DNA of 64,000 nt from JBJHDF01 sp050486405 (GCA_050486405.1 JBJHDF010000001.1:177593-241592), one strand, 5' to 3'; counted from the first letter of the stretch, positions 42,924 through 53,107 are shown. Numbers and translations: made by a program. Notes: generated by a model from the letters alone, not told the origin.

Positions 42924-44792
42924 ATGCAGACAAAAATAAACAGGATCGACAGATTCTTGCGGCTCGCAAGCATGGCTGGCGCGCTGACTTTGGGACTCAC
43001 ACTCGCTGCCTGCGGTGGGGATGCTGTACAGAACAGGGCCAACGATTTTTCTCCCGGCGGTCCCAGTGACCCCAGCGGCCCCACCACGGTACGTATTGGC
43101 AAGGGTCACGGCAGTGGCTTCGTAGCCGGCCAGATTGAAGTGGGCATCGGCGACACAGCGCTGGCAGCGGGCGGCAGCACCATGCTGACCATCAATCTGG
43201 TCAACAGCGATGGCGACCTGGTTACCGATAATATTGAGGTGACCTACAATTCACCCTGTATCGCTGCCGGAGAGTCCTTACTGTCGCCACCGCTGGGCGT
43301 GGTCGATGAAGAATTTACCAATACAGTGACCAGTAACAACGGCCAGGCGTCCCTGATGTACCGCGCCAACGGCTGCATTGGCAGCGACACTGTCACCGCC
43401 ACTGCCAGCCACGACGGCCGCGTGCTCACCGCGCGCGCCACGCTGGAAATCGCCGCCGACACGGTAGAGAGCCTCTCCTTTGTCAGTGCCTCCCCGGAAA
43501 TCATCAGCCTGCGTGGCACTGGTGGCAACGAGACGTCCACCGTGGTATTCGAGGTGCGCGGGGAGGCCGGGGCTCCCATCAAGGACGTGGAAATTCAGTT
43601 CTCCCTGAACACCAGCGTGGGCGGCCTCTCGCTGCTGAACACCAGCGCCGTAACGGGCACCAACGGCCGGGCGTCCACCACGGTGCGCTCCGGCACCGTC
43701 GCCACGCCGGCTCAGGTCACCGCCACGGTCAACCTTCCTGGCGGCACCATCTCGGTTCAATCCCGCGGCCCCGTTGTTTCCACCGGGCTGCCTGACCAGA
43801 ACAGCATGAGCCTGGCGGCCTCGGATCTGTACCCAGCGAGTTGGAACACTGACGGCGTGCTATCCGAGTTGACCATTCGCATGGCGGACGCCTTCAACAA
43901 CCCGGTGCCGGACGGCACCCCGGTATCCTTTACCACCAGTGGCGGCTCCATTCAGCCCAACTGTTCCACCGTGGGCGGCCAGTGCACGGTTGAGTGGCGC
44001 AGCCAGAATCCGCGCCCCATGGGCCGGCCCGGCGAACTGGTGATCGACGAGAGCACGCTTTCGCTCAGTTGCTCGGGAGGCACCGAGTGCCGGGCCGGTC
44101 GCGTCGCTATCCTGGCCACGGCCGTGGGCAACGAGTCCTTTATCGACACCACCGGTACCGGCCGTTATGACGGGCCACCGGACATTTTTGCCACGGCCGG
44201 AAACTGCTCGGCCAATGTGCCCGCCTCCTCCGCTCAAGTCGGCGCTGCGGGCTGCGATGACCTCGGCGAAGCCTATCTGGACAAGAACTTCAACGGTGTG
44301 CGCGACGCCGACGAAGAATTCGTGGACTTCAACCAGAACGGCGTCCACGACGGCGGCAACGGCATCTACGATGGTATTCTTTGCAGCGACAGCGCCCTGG
44401 CTGCCGGACTCTGCACACGCAATACCGTCACTGTCCGCGACGACATCAGACTGGTCATGTCCTGCCATCGTCCGCTGACCATGCCAGACGGTAGATTGCC
44501 CGGGCAGCCGACCAATATATCGCTGGCGCCAGGGCAAATTCGTCTGATCACGATGTTGCTGGCCGACTGCAACGGCAACGGTATGCCGGCTGGTACGGAG
44601 ATTTCAGCCAGTACCAGCCAGGCGGTCAATGTCGATGCCAGCGCAGGACCCGAGCAACTGCCCGGCTCTGCGGAACCCACTTACATCAGCCTGTTTCTGG
44701 AAGCGGATGATTCCGATCCAGCCGGCGGCGTGGTTTGGGTGCAGGTGTCTTCGGGCGGCGTTACCCGCAACTTCCCCATTGTCATCAACTGA
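42924..44792 (+). CDS. Large lipoprotein with bacterial Ig-like domains
   Basis: 622 residues from ATG 42924. The signal peptide ends in a lipobox (TLAAC30-GG), and a Gly/Pro/Ser-rich spacer follows. At least three Big_1/invasin-type Ig-like repeats can be seen: TMLTINLVNSDGDLVTDN, VVFEVRGEAGAPIKDVEIQF with GTNGRASTTVRSG, and LTIRMADAFNNPVPDGTPVSF. Near the C-terminus DKNFNGVRDADEEFVDFNQNG resembles a dockerin/EF-hand calcium loop. It is probably surface or periplasmic and structural or adhesive; the function is unknown. It ends exactly where the convergent damX-like gene ends. Confidence 0.8.
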   Translation: MQTKINRIDRFLRLASMAGALTLGLTLAACGGDAVQNRANDFSPGGPSDPSGPTTVRIGKGHGSGFVAGQIEVGIGDTALAAGGSTMLTINLVNSDGDLVTDNIEVTYNSPCIAAGESLLSPPLGVVDEEFTNTVTSNNGQASLMYRANGCIGSDTVTATASHDGRVLTARATLEIAADTVESLSFVSASPEIISLRGTGGNETSTVVFEVRGEAGAPIKDVEIQFSLNTSVGGLSLLNTSAVTGTNGRASTTVRSGTVATPAQVTATVNLPGGTISVQSRGPVVSTGLPDQNSMSLAASDLYPASWNTDGVLSELTIRMADAFNNPVPDGTPVSFTTSGGSIQPNCSTVGGQCTVEWRSQNPRPMGRPGELVIDESTLSLSCSGGTECRAGRVAILATAVGNESFIDTTGTGRYDGPPDIFATAGNCSANVPASSAQVGAAGCDDLGEAYLDKNFNGVRDADEEFVDFNQNGVHDGGNGIYDGILCSDSALAAGLCTRNTVTVRDDIRLVMSCHRPLTMPDGRLPGQPTNISLAPGQIRLITMLLADCNGNGMPAGTEISASTSQAVNVDASAGPEQLPGSAEPTYISLFLEADDSDPAGGVVWVQVSSGGVTRNFPIVIN

Positions 44793-46331
44793 TCAGCGCC
44801 GTCTGGCGCTGGAAATATCCTCCTGAACCCCGGCCAAAGGCCGGGGCCAGGGGCCTTCTCCCCTCTGGTGACCTGGCAGCTCTTCGATTGCCCGACGCGC
44901 CGCCTCGGCGCTGTCAAACCGCCCGGTGACTATCACAAACCAATCATTGCCCTGACGTCTGGTGCGATAAACCAGCAGTTGCCCACGGTTTGGCTGTCGG
45001 CTGACATATTCTCTTACCGTCTGCTCGGAGCCAGCGCCCAGCAATTGCAGGGTGTAGTCCCCACTCCGCCAGGACAGGAGCACCTGCTCGTCCTCGGTCA
45101 GATCATCCAGGCGGGGCGCCACTGCAGCAGGCGCGGGCTCGCGTTCAACCGGCACAGGCGCAACGCGCTCAGCCGGTAAGGCGGGATCTACAGCAGGCTC
45201 CACTTCTGGTTCCGCCTCGGGTAAGGGTTCGACCACTGGTGACAGAGTGTCGGTTGGCTCTGGGTCACTTACCGATTGCTGCACACGCGGCTCGTCCACC
45301 CGCCCACTCGCCACCACCAGCTCTTCCCGTGGCACGGTATCAGCGGGAGCCATAACGTCAGTTGGCGCCTCGGTAGGCAGCGGCAGCACCACTTCCCGAG
45401 TGTGCTCTGTGTCCCGGCCGGAGCGATACAGCACCAGCATCAACAACAGCGTCAGCAAGCCCGCCACGGCAAGAATGTGGGGCAGCGGCAGAACCGAAGA
45501 CGCCGCTTTGACGGAGGATACTGCTTTCGCCACACCGTTCGGTTGCCGGGTACTGGCCAACCAGTCCGCCGCTGCGCGGTGCAGCACGCCCAGGTCACCC
45601 TGGGCACTGCGCCACCAGGGCTCCACCAAAGCGCGGGGAAAGAGAGGCCGGCCGAGGTAATCGCACATTTCCATGCGGAAATTCAGGTAGCTGGCCGCCT
45701 GATCGGGATTCAGGGGGTCCAGGCGAAAATGCTGTGCGGGCAGCTGCGGATCAACCGCCGTAATCCGCGACACCAGTTGTGGTTCGCCAAACAGTGCCAG
45801 GCGCAAACGGCTTTCCCGCTCGTCGCCGCTGCTCTGCAACTGTGCCGACAACAGACCCAGCAGGGCCTCAAGCGATGCGTCACTCAGCCGGTGGGCATCG
45901 TCTATCAGGAGCACAACAGCGGAATCCGACTCGGACACCCACTGATGAAAACTGTGCAATCTGGCTAACCAGTGATCGCCACTGGCGTCCAATTGCCAGG
46001 GTATGCCCAATTCTGCGGCCAGCGCTTCCAACAGTGCCGAGCGCTCGAGCGTAGGCTCGGCGCGCAATAGGCAACAATCGTCGGAATCGAGCGTTTGATA
46101 AAGGGCTCTGGCCAGGCGGGTCTTGCCTACGCCGCTGCCAGCCGTCACCGTCACCAGTCCCGCGCTGAATTGGCAGAGGTGTATCAATTGCTCCAGCAGT
46201 TCGCTGCGCCCGCCGCCACCAAAGAAGGGAAATTCCGGGTCCGCGGCGAACGGATCGGCAGCGAGGCCATAATGCTGAAGATAACTGGTTGCAGAGGCCT
46301 CGGAGCGTGGGCGGGATTCCGGGTCATGCAT
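44793..46331 (-). CDS. AAA ATPase with SPOR domain, DamX-like
   Basis: 512 residues. An ExeA/DamX-type ATPase starts with GLAADPFAADPEFPFFGG; Walker A is TAGSGVGKTRLA and Walker B VVLLIDDAHRLS. A single membrane helix follows (about 284-304), then a long Pro/Glu/Val-rich periplasmic linker. The C-terminal SPOR domain (about 430-500: YTLQLLGAGSEQTVREYV, WFVIVTGRFDSAEAARRAIEELP) binds denuded septal peptidoglycan. The position after aroK-aroB matches damX of enterics, a cell-division protein. Confidence 0.88.
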   Translation of the reverse strand: MHDPESRPRSEASATSYLQHYGLAADPFAADPEFPFFGGGGRSELLEQLIHLCQFSAGLVTVTAGSGVGKTRLARALYQTLDSDDCCLLRAEPTLERSALLEALAAELGIPWQLDASGDHWLARLHSFHQWVSESDSAVVLLIDDAHRLSDASLEALLGLLSAQLQSSGDERESRLRLALFGEPQLVSRITAVDPQLPAQHFRLDPLNPDQAASYLNFRMEMCDYLGRPLFPRALVEPWWRSAQGDLGVLHRAAADWLASTRQPNGVAKAVSSVKAASSVLPLPHILAVAGLLTLLLMLVLYRSGRDTEHTREVVLPLPTEAPTDVMAPADTVPREELVVASGRVDEPRVQQSVSDPEPTDTLSPVVEPLPEAEPEVEPAVDPALPAERVAPVPVEREPAPAAVAPRLDDLTEDEQVLLSWRSGDYTLQLLGAGSEQTVREYVSRQPNRGQLLVYRTRRQGNDWFVIVTGRFDSAEAARRAIEELPGHQRGEGPWPRPLAGVQEDISSARRR

Positions 46332-46366
46332 GGTGTATACCTCGGGGCAGTACGGGCAGGATCAGA

Positions 46367-47476
46367 CTACCGGTTTTTATGCCCCCCTTCAATTGTTGAA
46401 AGGCGGCTGGCCCGAAACGTTTCCATCAGCAGATCCATCTCAACCTGATCGGTAATCAAGGCCTCGCCAATACGCGCCAACAGCACCAGGCGCAGGCGGC
46501 CGTCGATGACCTTTTTGTCGACACCCATCAACGACAGAAACTGCTCTGGTGTCATATCCGCTGGCGGTTTGACCGGCAACTTGGCCCGCTGCAACAAAGA
46601 TATGATACGGTCCAGTTCATTGCCGTTTATGGCACCACGGCGACAGGACAAATCCGCCGCCATCACCATGCCCGCCGCAACAGCCTCGCCATGCAGCCAG
46701 TTGCCATAGCCCTGAGCGGTTTCTATGGCGTGACCAAAGGTGTGGCCCAGATTCAGGATCGCCCTGATACCGCCTTCCCGCTCGTCCCTGGCCACGGTAT
46801 CGGCCTTGTTCCGGCAGGACCGCTCGATGGCGTAGGCGAACGCCTCCTTGTCGCGGGACATCAATCGATCCATATTGTCTTCCAGCCATACAAAAAATTC
46901 GGCATCCGAGATCAAGCCGTATTTCACCACTTCCGCCAGGCCGGCGGACAGCTCCCGCCCCGGCAGGCTTTGCAGGCAGGAAGTGTCCGCCAACACACAC
47001 ACCGGCTGATGGAAAGCGCCGATCATATTTTTGCCCAGCCGGTGATTCACACCAGTCTTGCCCCCCACGGAAGAATCCACCATGGCCAACAGGGTGGTGG
47101 GCACCTGAATAAAGGCGACGCCCCGCTGATAGCAAGCTGCGGCAAATCCGGCCATATCGCCCACTACGCCGCCACCCAACGCAATAATCGTGGTAGTGCG
47201 GTTGTGTCGAGCCTCCAGCAACGCATCGAAAATGGTCTCCAGCGTCTGCAGGGACTTGTAGGCTTCACCGTCGGGGATGATCACTTTGTCCAATTGGTAG
47301 CCTGCGAGCGCTTTTTCCAGCGCCGGCAGGTACAAAGGCGCCACGGTTTCGTTGCTGACAACGAACACTTGGCGGCCGGCAATACGTGAGGTCAGACAGC
47401 TTGGGTCGGCGAGCAGGTTCTCGCCGATATGAATGGGATAGCTGCGCTCCCCCAATTCTACGGTCAGCAGCGTCAT
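46367..47476 (-). CDS. aroB: 3-dehydroquinate synthase
   Basis: 369 residues from ATG 47476. NAD-binding and metal motifs are intact: IPDGEAYKSLQT, ALGGGVVGDMAGFAA, QVPTTLLAMVDSSVGGKTGVNH, and the zinc-ligand region NLGHTFGHAIE. It performs the second step of the shikimate pathway. It follows aroK in the pil-aro operon. Confidence 0.97.
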   Translation of the reverse strand: MTLLTVELGERSYPIHIGENLLADPSCLTSRIAGRQVFVVSNETVAPLYLPALEKALAGYQLDKVIIPDGEAYKSLQTLETIFDALLEARHNRTTTIIALGGGVVGDMAGFAAACYQRGVAFIQVPTTLLAMVDSSVGGKTGVNHRLGKNMIGAFHQPVCVLADTSCLQSLPGRELSAGLAEVVKYGLISDAEFFVWLEDNMDRLMSRDKEAFAYAIERSCRNKADTVARDEREGGIRAILNLGHTFGHAIETAQGYGNWLHGEAVAAGMVMAADLSCRRGAINGNELDRIISLLQRAKLPVKPPADMTPEQFLSLMGVDKKVIDGRLRLVLLARIGEALITDQVEMDLLMETFRASRLSTIEGGHKNR

Positions 47477-47531
47477 GGTCCGCTTTTCCTCGGAATGCAA
47501 AGTGGGCAGTTTACCACAGCAGGCAGGATTG

Positions 47532-48047
47532 CTAGGAGGCATTCACCAAAGACGCGATGTGCTGGGCAACGGCCTTGGGCGAGCGACGGTCGGTATTCAC
47601 AATGAAGTCGGCACATTCGCGGTAAAGCGGGTCGCGCTGTGCCAGCAGATCCAAAATGCGCGCCTTTGGGTCCGCCACCTGCAGCAGGGGGCGGCGCTTA
47701 TCCTTGGCCGTTCTTTCCACCAATTGATCCACGCCAGCGGTCAGGTAACAGACAATACCAAACTGCCGCATAACAGAGCGGTTTTCGGGCCTCAGCACCA
47801 CACCGCCGCCAGTGGCGATCACAGCACCGGAAGTTTCCGCCAGCTCCCGGATGACGGCCGACTCCCGATCGCGGAAACCTTCCTCTCCCTCGACATCAAA
47901 TATCCAGGGAATATCGGCGCCAGTGCGCTCCTCAATCACTTTGTCGCTATCGCGGAAATCCAGGCCGAGCTCGTCGGCCAGCATGCGGCCAATGGTGGAC
48001 TTGCCGGCCCCCATGGGGCCGACAAGAAACAGGTTGGCTTTGAGCAT
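47532..48047 (-). CDS. aroK: Shikimate kinase
   Basis: 171 residues. Walker A is GPMGAGKSTIGR, and the shikimate-binding DSDKVIEERTGADI, GGGVVLR and lid KDKRRPLL are also present. It phosphorylates shikimate. The start codon overlaps the pilQ stop by one base, so translation is coupled. Confidence 0.97.
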   Translation of the reverse strand: MLKANLFLVGPMGAGKSTIGRMLADELGLDFRDSDKVIEERTGADIPWIFDVEGEEGFRDRESAVIRELAETSGAVIATGGGVVLRPENRSVMRQFGIVCYLTAGVDQLVERTAKDKRRPLLQVADPKARILDLLAQRDPLYRECADFIVNTDRRSPKAVAQHIASLVNAS

Positions 48048-50185
48048 CAGTTGGTCAGGCTGTCCGCCATGATTCTGGGCGTGATAAAGATGATCAACTC
48101 TTCCTTGTTTTGGCTCTGAATATCCCGGCGGAACAGGCGCCCCAGGAAGGGAATATCGCCCAGCAGAGGAACCTTGTCCTGATCCTGCAGCTGTTCAACC
48201 TGGAAGACACCACCCAACACCAGGGTTTCTCCATCCGCCACCAATACGTTGGTATTGAGGTTCGAAGCCGCAACGATTGGCAGGGTGCCCGTCGCGCCAG
48301 AGAAGAAGCCGGTCAGGGTATCCTTGTTGATCTGCAGGGACATGATAATCCGGTTGTCAGGAGTGATCTGCGGTGTTACATCCATTTTCAGCAGCACATC
48401 CTTCCACTCCACTGTGGCCATGGCCATGCCCCCAGTGGCTTGAATCACTTCATAGGGGATTTCGATACCCGTGCTGATGGTCGCCGAACTCTTGTCACCG
48501 GTGATCACTTTAGGTTGCGACACGATTTCGGCCAGCCCGGTCTGCTCCAGTGCCGAGAGCTCGAGGTCCAGGAAAGCGTTATCGGTCAACAGCCCGAACG
48601 CTATGCTGCCCACCGCCTCCGATACACCCAGATCCACCATCATATTGTTTTGCAGATTGAGCGGTGCACTACCGTACAGGAAGTCTGCGGGAGACGCCCC
48701 GGGGGTCAACGCCTGAGTGGAGCCGCCCACTTCAAACAGCGCATTGGAAGACAGGTTGGCACCCACCCCGCCCCAGCGCACACCCATGGCGCGGCTGAAA
48801 TCAGTACGGGCAATCACCACACGGGCTTCGATCATGACCTGCCGGACGGGAATGTCCAACTGCTCGATCAAACGCCGCAGTGCCTCGATGCGATCGGAAG
48901 TATCGGTAACGATAATGGAATTGGTGCGTTCGTCGACAATGGCACTGCCCCGCGAAGAGAGCACACGACCCGCCGACGGATCGCGAGTGCCACGATCCCG
49001 CGCCTGGCCAGCACCTTCGGCAGAGGCGGTGAACAGCTCAAAAAGATCGGCCGCATTGGCGTAGTTGACCCTGATGTACTCGGTACGCAGCGGCGCCAGC
49101 TCTTCCAGTTGACGACGGGTGGAAAGCTCCTGACGCTCGCGCTCGGCAATTTCGTGAGCCGGCGCCACCATCATAACGTTGCCCACCACTCGCTTGTCGA
49201 GACCTTTGGTTTTCAACACCAGATCCAGCGCCTGATCCCAGGGTACACCGTCCAGACGCAGGGTAATGCGGCCCGTTACTGTATCACTGGCCACCAGATT
49301 CAACTCGGTAAAGTCGGCAATCAACTGCAAAACCGCCCTGACTTCGATGTCCTGAAAGCTCAGGGACAGGCGGTCGCCGGTAAAGGAGAACTCATCGCGC
49401 CGCGCTTCCACTTCACGCGGAGTCAGTGGCTTGATACTCAATACGTATTGAGTGTCGGTCTGGTACGCCAAATAGTCATAGTTACCGCTGGCGGCAATAT
49501 CCAGCACAGCACTGTTATCGGTGAACCGGGCAGCCACCTGGGAAACCGGCGTAGCAAAATCCACCACATCCAGGCGGCGGCGCAGCTCCGCCGGCAGATA
49601 GACGTCGGTCAGAGTCAGGCGCACACCGGTGGCGGTATCCGCCAGATTGACGCCGACATTGGGCGTGGACAGGGCAATGATTACCCGCCCCTCACCTTCT
49701 ACACCCCGACGAAAATCGATATCACGTACGGAAGGACCGCGGCGATCCGTAGCAGCGGTGGACACGACTTCTGACAAGTCCAGTATCTCAGCGCGGGTAT
49801 CTCTTTGCACCGTGGTGCGGCGTGCATCCACTTCGACAATATAGGTGTTGTCCTCGACTCGGCTGGTATAGGTTGCCGGGCTGGCCAGATTGATCACCAA
49901 ACGGGTCCTGCCCTCGCTGGTCAGCACCACAGCGGTACGACCGCTTTCGAAGGCGAGGGGGTAACGACGCTCCGGCAGGCGGCTTTCGACACCGGGAAAG
50001 TCCAGCACGATCCGCGCCGGGCTTTCAATGGCGTAGCCCGTGGGCTCCGGTGGTCGCTGGGCAAAGGACATTCGCACCTCGAAACGGTCGCCAGGCAACT
50101 CGGCAAAGCGGATATCATCCAGGGTATTGGCCCAAAGCAGGGGCGACGCCAGACAGAGAAAGAGTAAGGCTGCTAGTTTTCGCAT
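48047..50185 (-). CDS. pilQ: Type IV pilus secretin PilQ
   Basis: 712 residues from ATG 50185, with a signal peptide ending LLWA. Two N-terminal AMIN domains (about 25-230; LDDIRFAELPGDRFEVRMSF, VRDIDFRRGVEGEGRVIIAL) bind peptidoglycan. The secretin/TonB short domain (LSLSFQDIEVRAVLQLIADFTELN), N1 domain and secretin core (VLVADGETLVLGGVFQ, VPLLGDIPFLGRLFR) follow. It forms the outer-membrane pore for type IV pili. Confidence 0.96.
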   Translation of the reverse strand: MRKLAALLFLCLASPLLWANTLDDIRFAELPGDRFEVRMSFAQRPPEPTGYAIESPARIVLDFPGVESRLPERRYPLAFESGRTAVVLTSEGRTRLVINLASPATYTSRVEDNTYIVEVDARRTTVQRDTRAEILDLSEVVSTAATDRRGPSVRDIDFRRGVEGEGRVIIALSTPNVGVNLADTATGVRLTLTDVYLPAELRRRLDVVDFATPVSQVAARFTDNSAVLDIAASGNYDYLAYQTDTQYVLSIKPLTPREVEARRDEFSFTGDRLSLSFQDIEVRAVLQLIADFTELNLVASDTVTGRITLRLDGVPWDQALDLVLKTKGLDKRVVGNVMMVAPAHEIAERERQELSTRRQLEELAPLRTEYIRVNYANAADLFELFTASAEGAGQARDRGTRDPSAGRVLSSRGSAIVDERTNSIIVTDTSDRIEALRRLIEQLDIPVRQVMIEARVVIARTDFSRAMGVRWGGVGANLSSNALFEVGGSTQALTPGASPADFLYGSAPLNLQNNMMVDLGVSEAVGSIAFGLLTDNAFLDLELSALEQTGLAEIVSQPKVITGDKSSATISTGIEIPYEVIQATGGMAMATVEWKDVLLKMDVTPQITPDNRIIMSLQINKDTLTGFFSGATGTLPIVAASNLNTNVLVADGETLVLGGVFQVEQLQDQDKVPLLGDIPFLGRLFRRDIQSQNKEELIIFITPRIMADSLTN

Positions 50186-50219
50186 GATAAACCCCAATGA
50201 GAACGAAGCACGCATCGGC

Positions 50220-50759
50220 TTATTCCTTTTCTTCTAATGTGATGATTCTGGGTCGCTCTATCCAACCGCCCGCGCCGTCGGAGATGATTTCCAGAACCCT
50301 GATCTGAGTATTGGTCGCTTCAACGATCCGGCCGTGGTTTCTGCCCATATGATTACCCACTGTAGCGGAATGCACGCCGCCCTGCCCGTCGTCTATCAGC
50401 GCCCAGAGAGTGCCGCCCACCGTCATGGTGCCCACCATGCGCAAATTGGTGATACTGAAACTCTCCAGCAACTCACGCTGACGATTTGGATCCGGCTGCA
50501 CAACCTCGCGGCCATCAATGGCTTCGCGTGGCAACTCCGGCACAGGCCGTTCAAAGGGGCTCCGCAGTGTCATGGCACTGTAGGCAAACGTCTCCGGCGT
50601 CGGAAAAGGAGGCAGAGGCTCGATTGTACCCTCGGGTCGCCGTTTGTGCTCTTCAATATAGTCCCGGAATTCCTGGTCCGGCCCCCAACTGCTACACCCC
50701 GTCAGGGAAAGCACCAGGGCAGTGAACAGAGCACCGGACAACAGACTTCTGCTCATCAC
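50220..50759 (-). CDS. pilP: Type IV pilus assembly lipoprotein PilP
   Basis: 179 residues with a lipobox (VLSLTGCSSW). The C-terminal beta domain shows NLRMVGTMTVGGTLWALIDD and VGNHMGRNHGRI, as in PilP. It links the inner-membrane PilMNO complex to PilQ. ATG overlaps the pilO stop by four bases. Confidence 0.95.
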   Translation of the reverse strand: MMSRSLLSGALFTALVLSLTGCSSWGPDQEFRDYIEEHKRRPEGTIEPLPPFPTPETFAYSAMTLRSPFERPVPELPREAIDGREVVQPDPNRQRELLESFSITNLRMVGTMTVGGTLWALIDDGQGGVHSATVGNHMGRNHGRIVEATNTQIRVLEIISDGAGGWIERPRIITLEEKE

Positions 50760-51370
50760 TCGTCCTCCCCGGCTCTGTAGCGGTAGGTGCGCGCATCCAC
50801 CGTCATGTTCAATTCGTTGCTGCCCTGACGACGGCGGATGACAAAATCGTGCAAGGTGACTATTCGCGGCATACCCGCCACACCGCTGACAAAGCCAGCC
50901 AGATCGTGATAGCCACCATCAACGTCGACACTGATAGGCAACTCAACGTAGTACTCGGCATCGCGCTCGGCTTCGAGGTTAATACGATTGATGGTAAGAC
51001 CGCTTTCCGAACCTCGAGCATCTATATCTTCCAGCAAATCCGGAACTTGAGTTTTTTCCGGCAACCGAGAAAGCAAAACGTCAAAAGTTTGCTCCATTTC
51101 CGCCACCTGACGACGATAGGGCTCCAGGTTGGCGGCCTGAAAACTCTTGGACTCGAACTCGGATCTCAGGCGCGTCTCTTCGGCCACCACTCTTTGCCAG
51201 TCACCTTCGAGACCGCGAACAAAGAACCACCAGGTCGCCGCCACCACCAAAACCGCGAGTAAGGCACAAGCTATGACTTTGATGGGCGCGGGCCAAACCC
51301 CCGCCCGCTGCAGCTCGTCGGCGCTGAATTCGAAATTTTTGATTTGTTCCAGGGAATCTGACAAGGCCAT
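50756..51370 (-). CDS. pilO: Type IV pilus inner-membrane protein PilO
   Basis: 204 residues: a short cytoplasmic start, one membrane helix (VIACALLAVLVVAATWWFFV), a coiled coil (LRSEFESKSFQAANLEPYRRQVAEMEQ region) and a ferredoxin-like periplasmic domain. It pairs with PilN in the alignment complex. It starts one base after pilN ends. Confidence 0.95.
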   Translation of the reverse strand: MALSDSLEQIKNFEFSADELQRAGVWPAPIKVIACALLAVLVVAATWWFFVRGLEGDWQRVVAEETRLRSEFESKSFQAANLEPYRRQVAEMEQTFDVLLSRLPEKTQVPDLLEDIDARGSESGLTINRINLEAERDAEYYVELPISVDVDGGYHDLAGFVSGVAGMPRIVTLHDFVIRRRQGSNELNMTVDARTYRYRAGEDE

Positions 51371-51371
51371 G

Positions 51372-51941
51372 TTAGTTCATCCCATTTTCGTCGGCAGCGC
51401 CAGGCGCGGTAGCAAGAACCCGCATCTCAAAGCGGTTGGCCTGCTCGCCCTCGGCAGGCACGGCGACAACAGAGATCAGGCTGGGCTCCATAAACCAGTC
51501 CGAGCGGGACAGGTTGCGCATGAAATTCGACACCCGGCTGTTGGACTCGGCGATTCCCTCAATGATGAACACGTTGTTGCTTCGCTCCAACCGGTTCAGG
51601 AACACACCTTCCGGCACAGCCCTAACCAGATCATCGAAATAGCGCACCACATGGGAGCGGGTACCTTCCAGCCGCTGAATCACATCCATGGTGGCCAGCA
51701 GTTCTTCGCGACGCCGCTGCAAAACCGCGATTTCCGCCACCTGCCGGTTCAACTGATCGATCTCTGTTTGCAACATCCGGTTGCGCTCCTGCTGCCCGTC
51801 GATGCGAGCCTGCACATTGGCAACCCACAAATACGAAGCCGCGGCGGCGAGGATAAATACGCCAGCCAGAATGGTGAGAAATTCCTTTTTCTTTTCCTCG
51901 CGATACTTATCGCGCCAGGGGAGTAGATTGATCTTTGCCAT
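51372..51941 (-). CDS. pilN: Type IV pilus inner-membrane protein PilN
   Basis: 189 residues. It begins MAKINLLPWR, the conserved cytoplasmic INLLPWR motif that docks into PilM. One membrane helix (FLTILAGVFILAAAASYLWV) and a coiled-coil periplasmic domain follow. It overlaps pilM by one base. Confidence 0.96.
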   Translation of the reverse strand: MAKINLLPWRDKYREEKKKEFLTILAGVFILAAAASYLWVANVQARIDGQQERNRMLQTEIDQLNRQVAEIAVLQRRREELLATMDVIQRLEGTRSHVVRYFDDLVRAVPEGVFLNRLERSNNVFIIEGIAESNSRVSNFMRNLSRSDWFMEPSLISVVAVPAEGEQANRFEMRVLATAPGAADENGMN

Positions 51942-53008
51942 CAGTCGAAGCTCCTCATCGCCAGCCCCGTGGCTATCATCAACGAGGGCGCGTCATTAGC
52001 CAGCGCCGCGGCATTGACCCGCGATGCCAGAGACATATTGGCAAAGGGATTGGCCACCACCACTTGGGTTCCCAGTTTCTCTTCAATCAGCCCCGCCAGC
52101 CCTTCCATGGAGGCCACGCCGCCGGCCAGAATAATGTAGTCGACCTCGTTGTACTGACTGGCGGAGAAAAAGAACTGCAGCGAACGGGTTACCTGCTGCA
52201 CCACCCCTTCCTTGAACGGCTGCAACACCTCGCTTTCGTAATCGTCGGGCAGACCGCCCTGTTTTTTCGCCAGCCCGGCCTCTTCCATGGAGAGTCCGTA
52301 GCGGCGCTGAATCTCTTCGGTGAGCTGCTTGCCACCGAACAACTGCTCGCGGGTATATACTGTCTTGCCATCGAGCAGCACACTGAGCGTGGTCATGGTG
52401 GCGCCGATATCAATCACAGCCACCACCTGCCCTTCCTGATCCTCCAGTTGCTCGGCGATCAGTTCGTAGGCCCGCTCCATGGTGTAAGCCTCGACATCCA
52501 CTTTTTCCGCCGACAGCCCGGCCATCTCCAATACCAGTTGCCGAACTTCAACGTTCTCGCGGCGGCAGGCCGCCAGCAGCACCTCCACATGGTCGGGATC
52601 GCGGGGGGATTCACCCTGGACTTCAAAGTCAATGGCCACTTCTTCCAGGGGAAAGGGGATATACTGGTCGGCTTCAATATGGATGCGGTCTTCCATGGCG
52701 TCGTCGCTGAGGCCGGCGTCCATCTCGATGACCTTGGTGATCACGGCGGAACCAGCCACCGCCACGGCGGCGTGCTTGAGGCGGCTTTTGGACTGCTTTA
52801 CCACGGCCTTGATCACATCGGCCACGGCATCCTGGTCGTTGATATTCTTCTCCACCACCGCATTGGGGGGCAGTGCCCGCACCGCATAGGTTTCGACGCG
52901 ATAGCGATCGCCGTGTTTACTGAGCTCCAACAATTTGACCGAGGTCGAACTGATGTCAAGCCCCAGAACCGGCTTAGCCTTTTTATCCAGGATTCCGAGA
53001 ATGCCCAT
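51941..53008 (-). CDS. pilM: Type IV pilus assembly ATPase-fold protein PilM
   Basis: 355 residues, actin/FtsA-like fold. Phosphate-binding loops are VLGLDISSTSVKLLELS, VVAVIDIGATMTTLSVL and ILAGGVASMEGL. It sits on the cytoplasmic face and holds PilN. It is the first gene of pilMNOPQ-aroKB, divergent from ponA. Confidence 0.96.
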   Translation of the reverse strand: MGILGILDKKAKPVLGLDISSTSVKLLELSKHGDRYRVETYAVRALPPNAVVEKNINDQDAVADVIKAVVKQSKSRLKHAAVAVAGSAVITKVIEMDAGLSDDAMEDRIHIEADQYIPFPLEEVAIDFEVQGESPRDPDHVEVLLAACRRENVEVRQLVLEMAGLSAEKVDVEAYTMERAYELIAEQLEDQEGQVVAVIDIGATMTTLSVLLDGKTVYTREQLFGGKQLTEEIQRRYGLSMEEAGLAKKQGGLPDDYESEVLQPFKEGVVQQVTRSLQFFFSASQYNEVDYIILAGGVASMEGLAGLIEEKLGTQVVVANPFANMSLASRVNAAALANDAPSLMIATGLAMRSFD

Positions 53009-53044
53009 TTTTCTATCTATTTCCGTGACTTAGACGTTGTTTAT

Positions 53045-53072
53045 GTTATAGCACTTTAAGTTAAGCCTGCAA
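53045..53072 (-). promoter_or_regulatory. pilMNOPQ promoter
   Basis: On the minus strand TTGCAG (53067-53072) and TATAAC (53045-53050) are 16 bases apart, about 37 bases before the pilM ATG. Confidence 0.55.
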
Positions 53073-53107
53073 CAAGATCGCGCATATGTAAACAGAGAAA
53101 AACGCCG

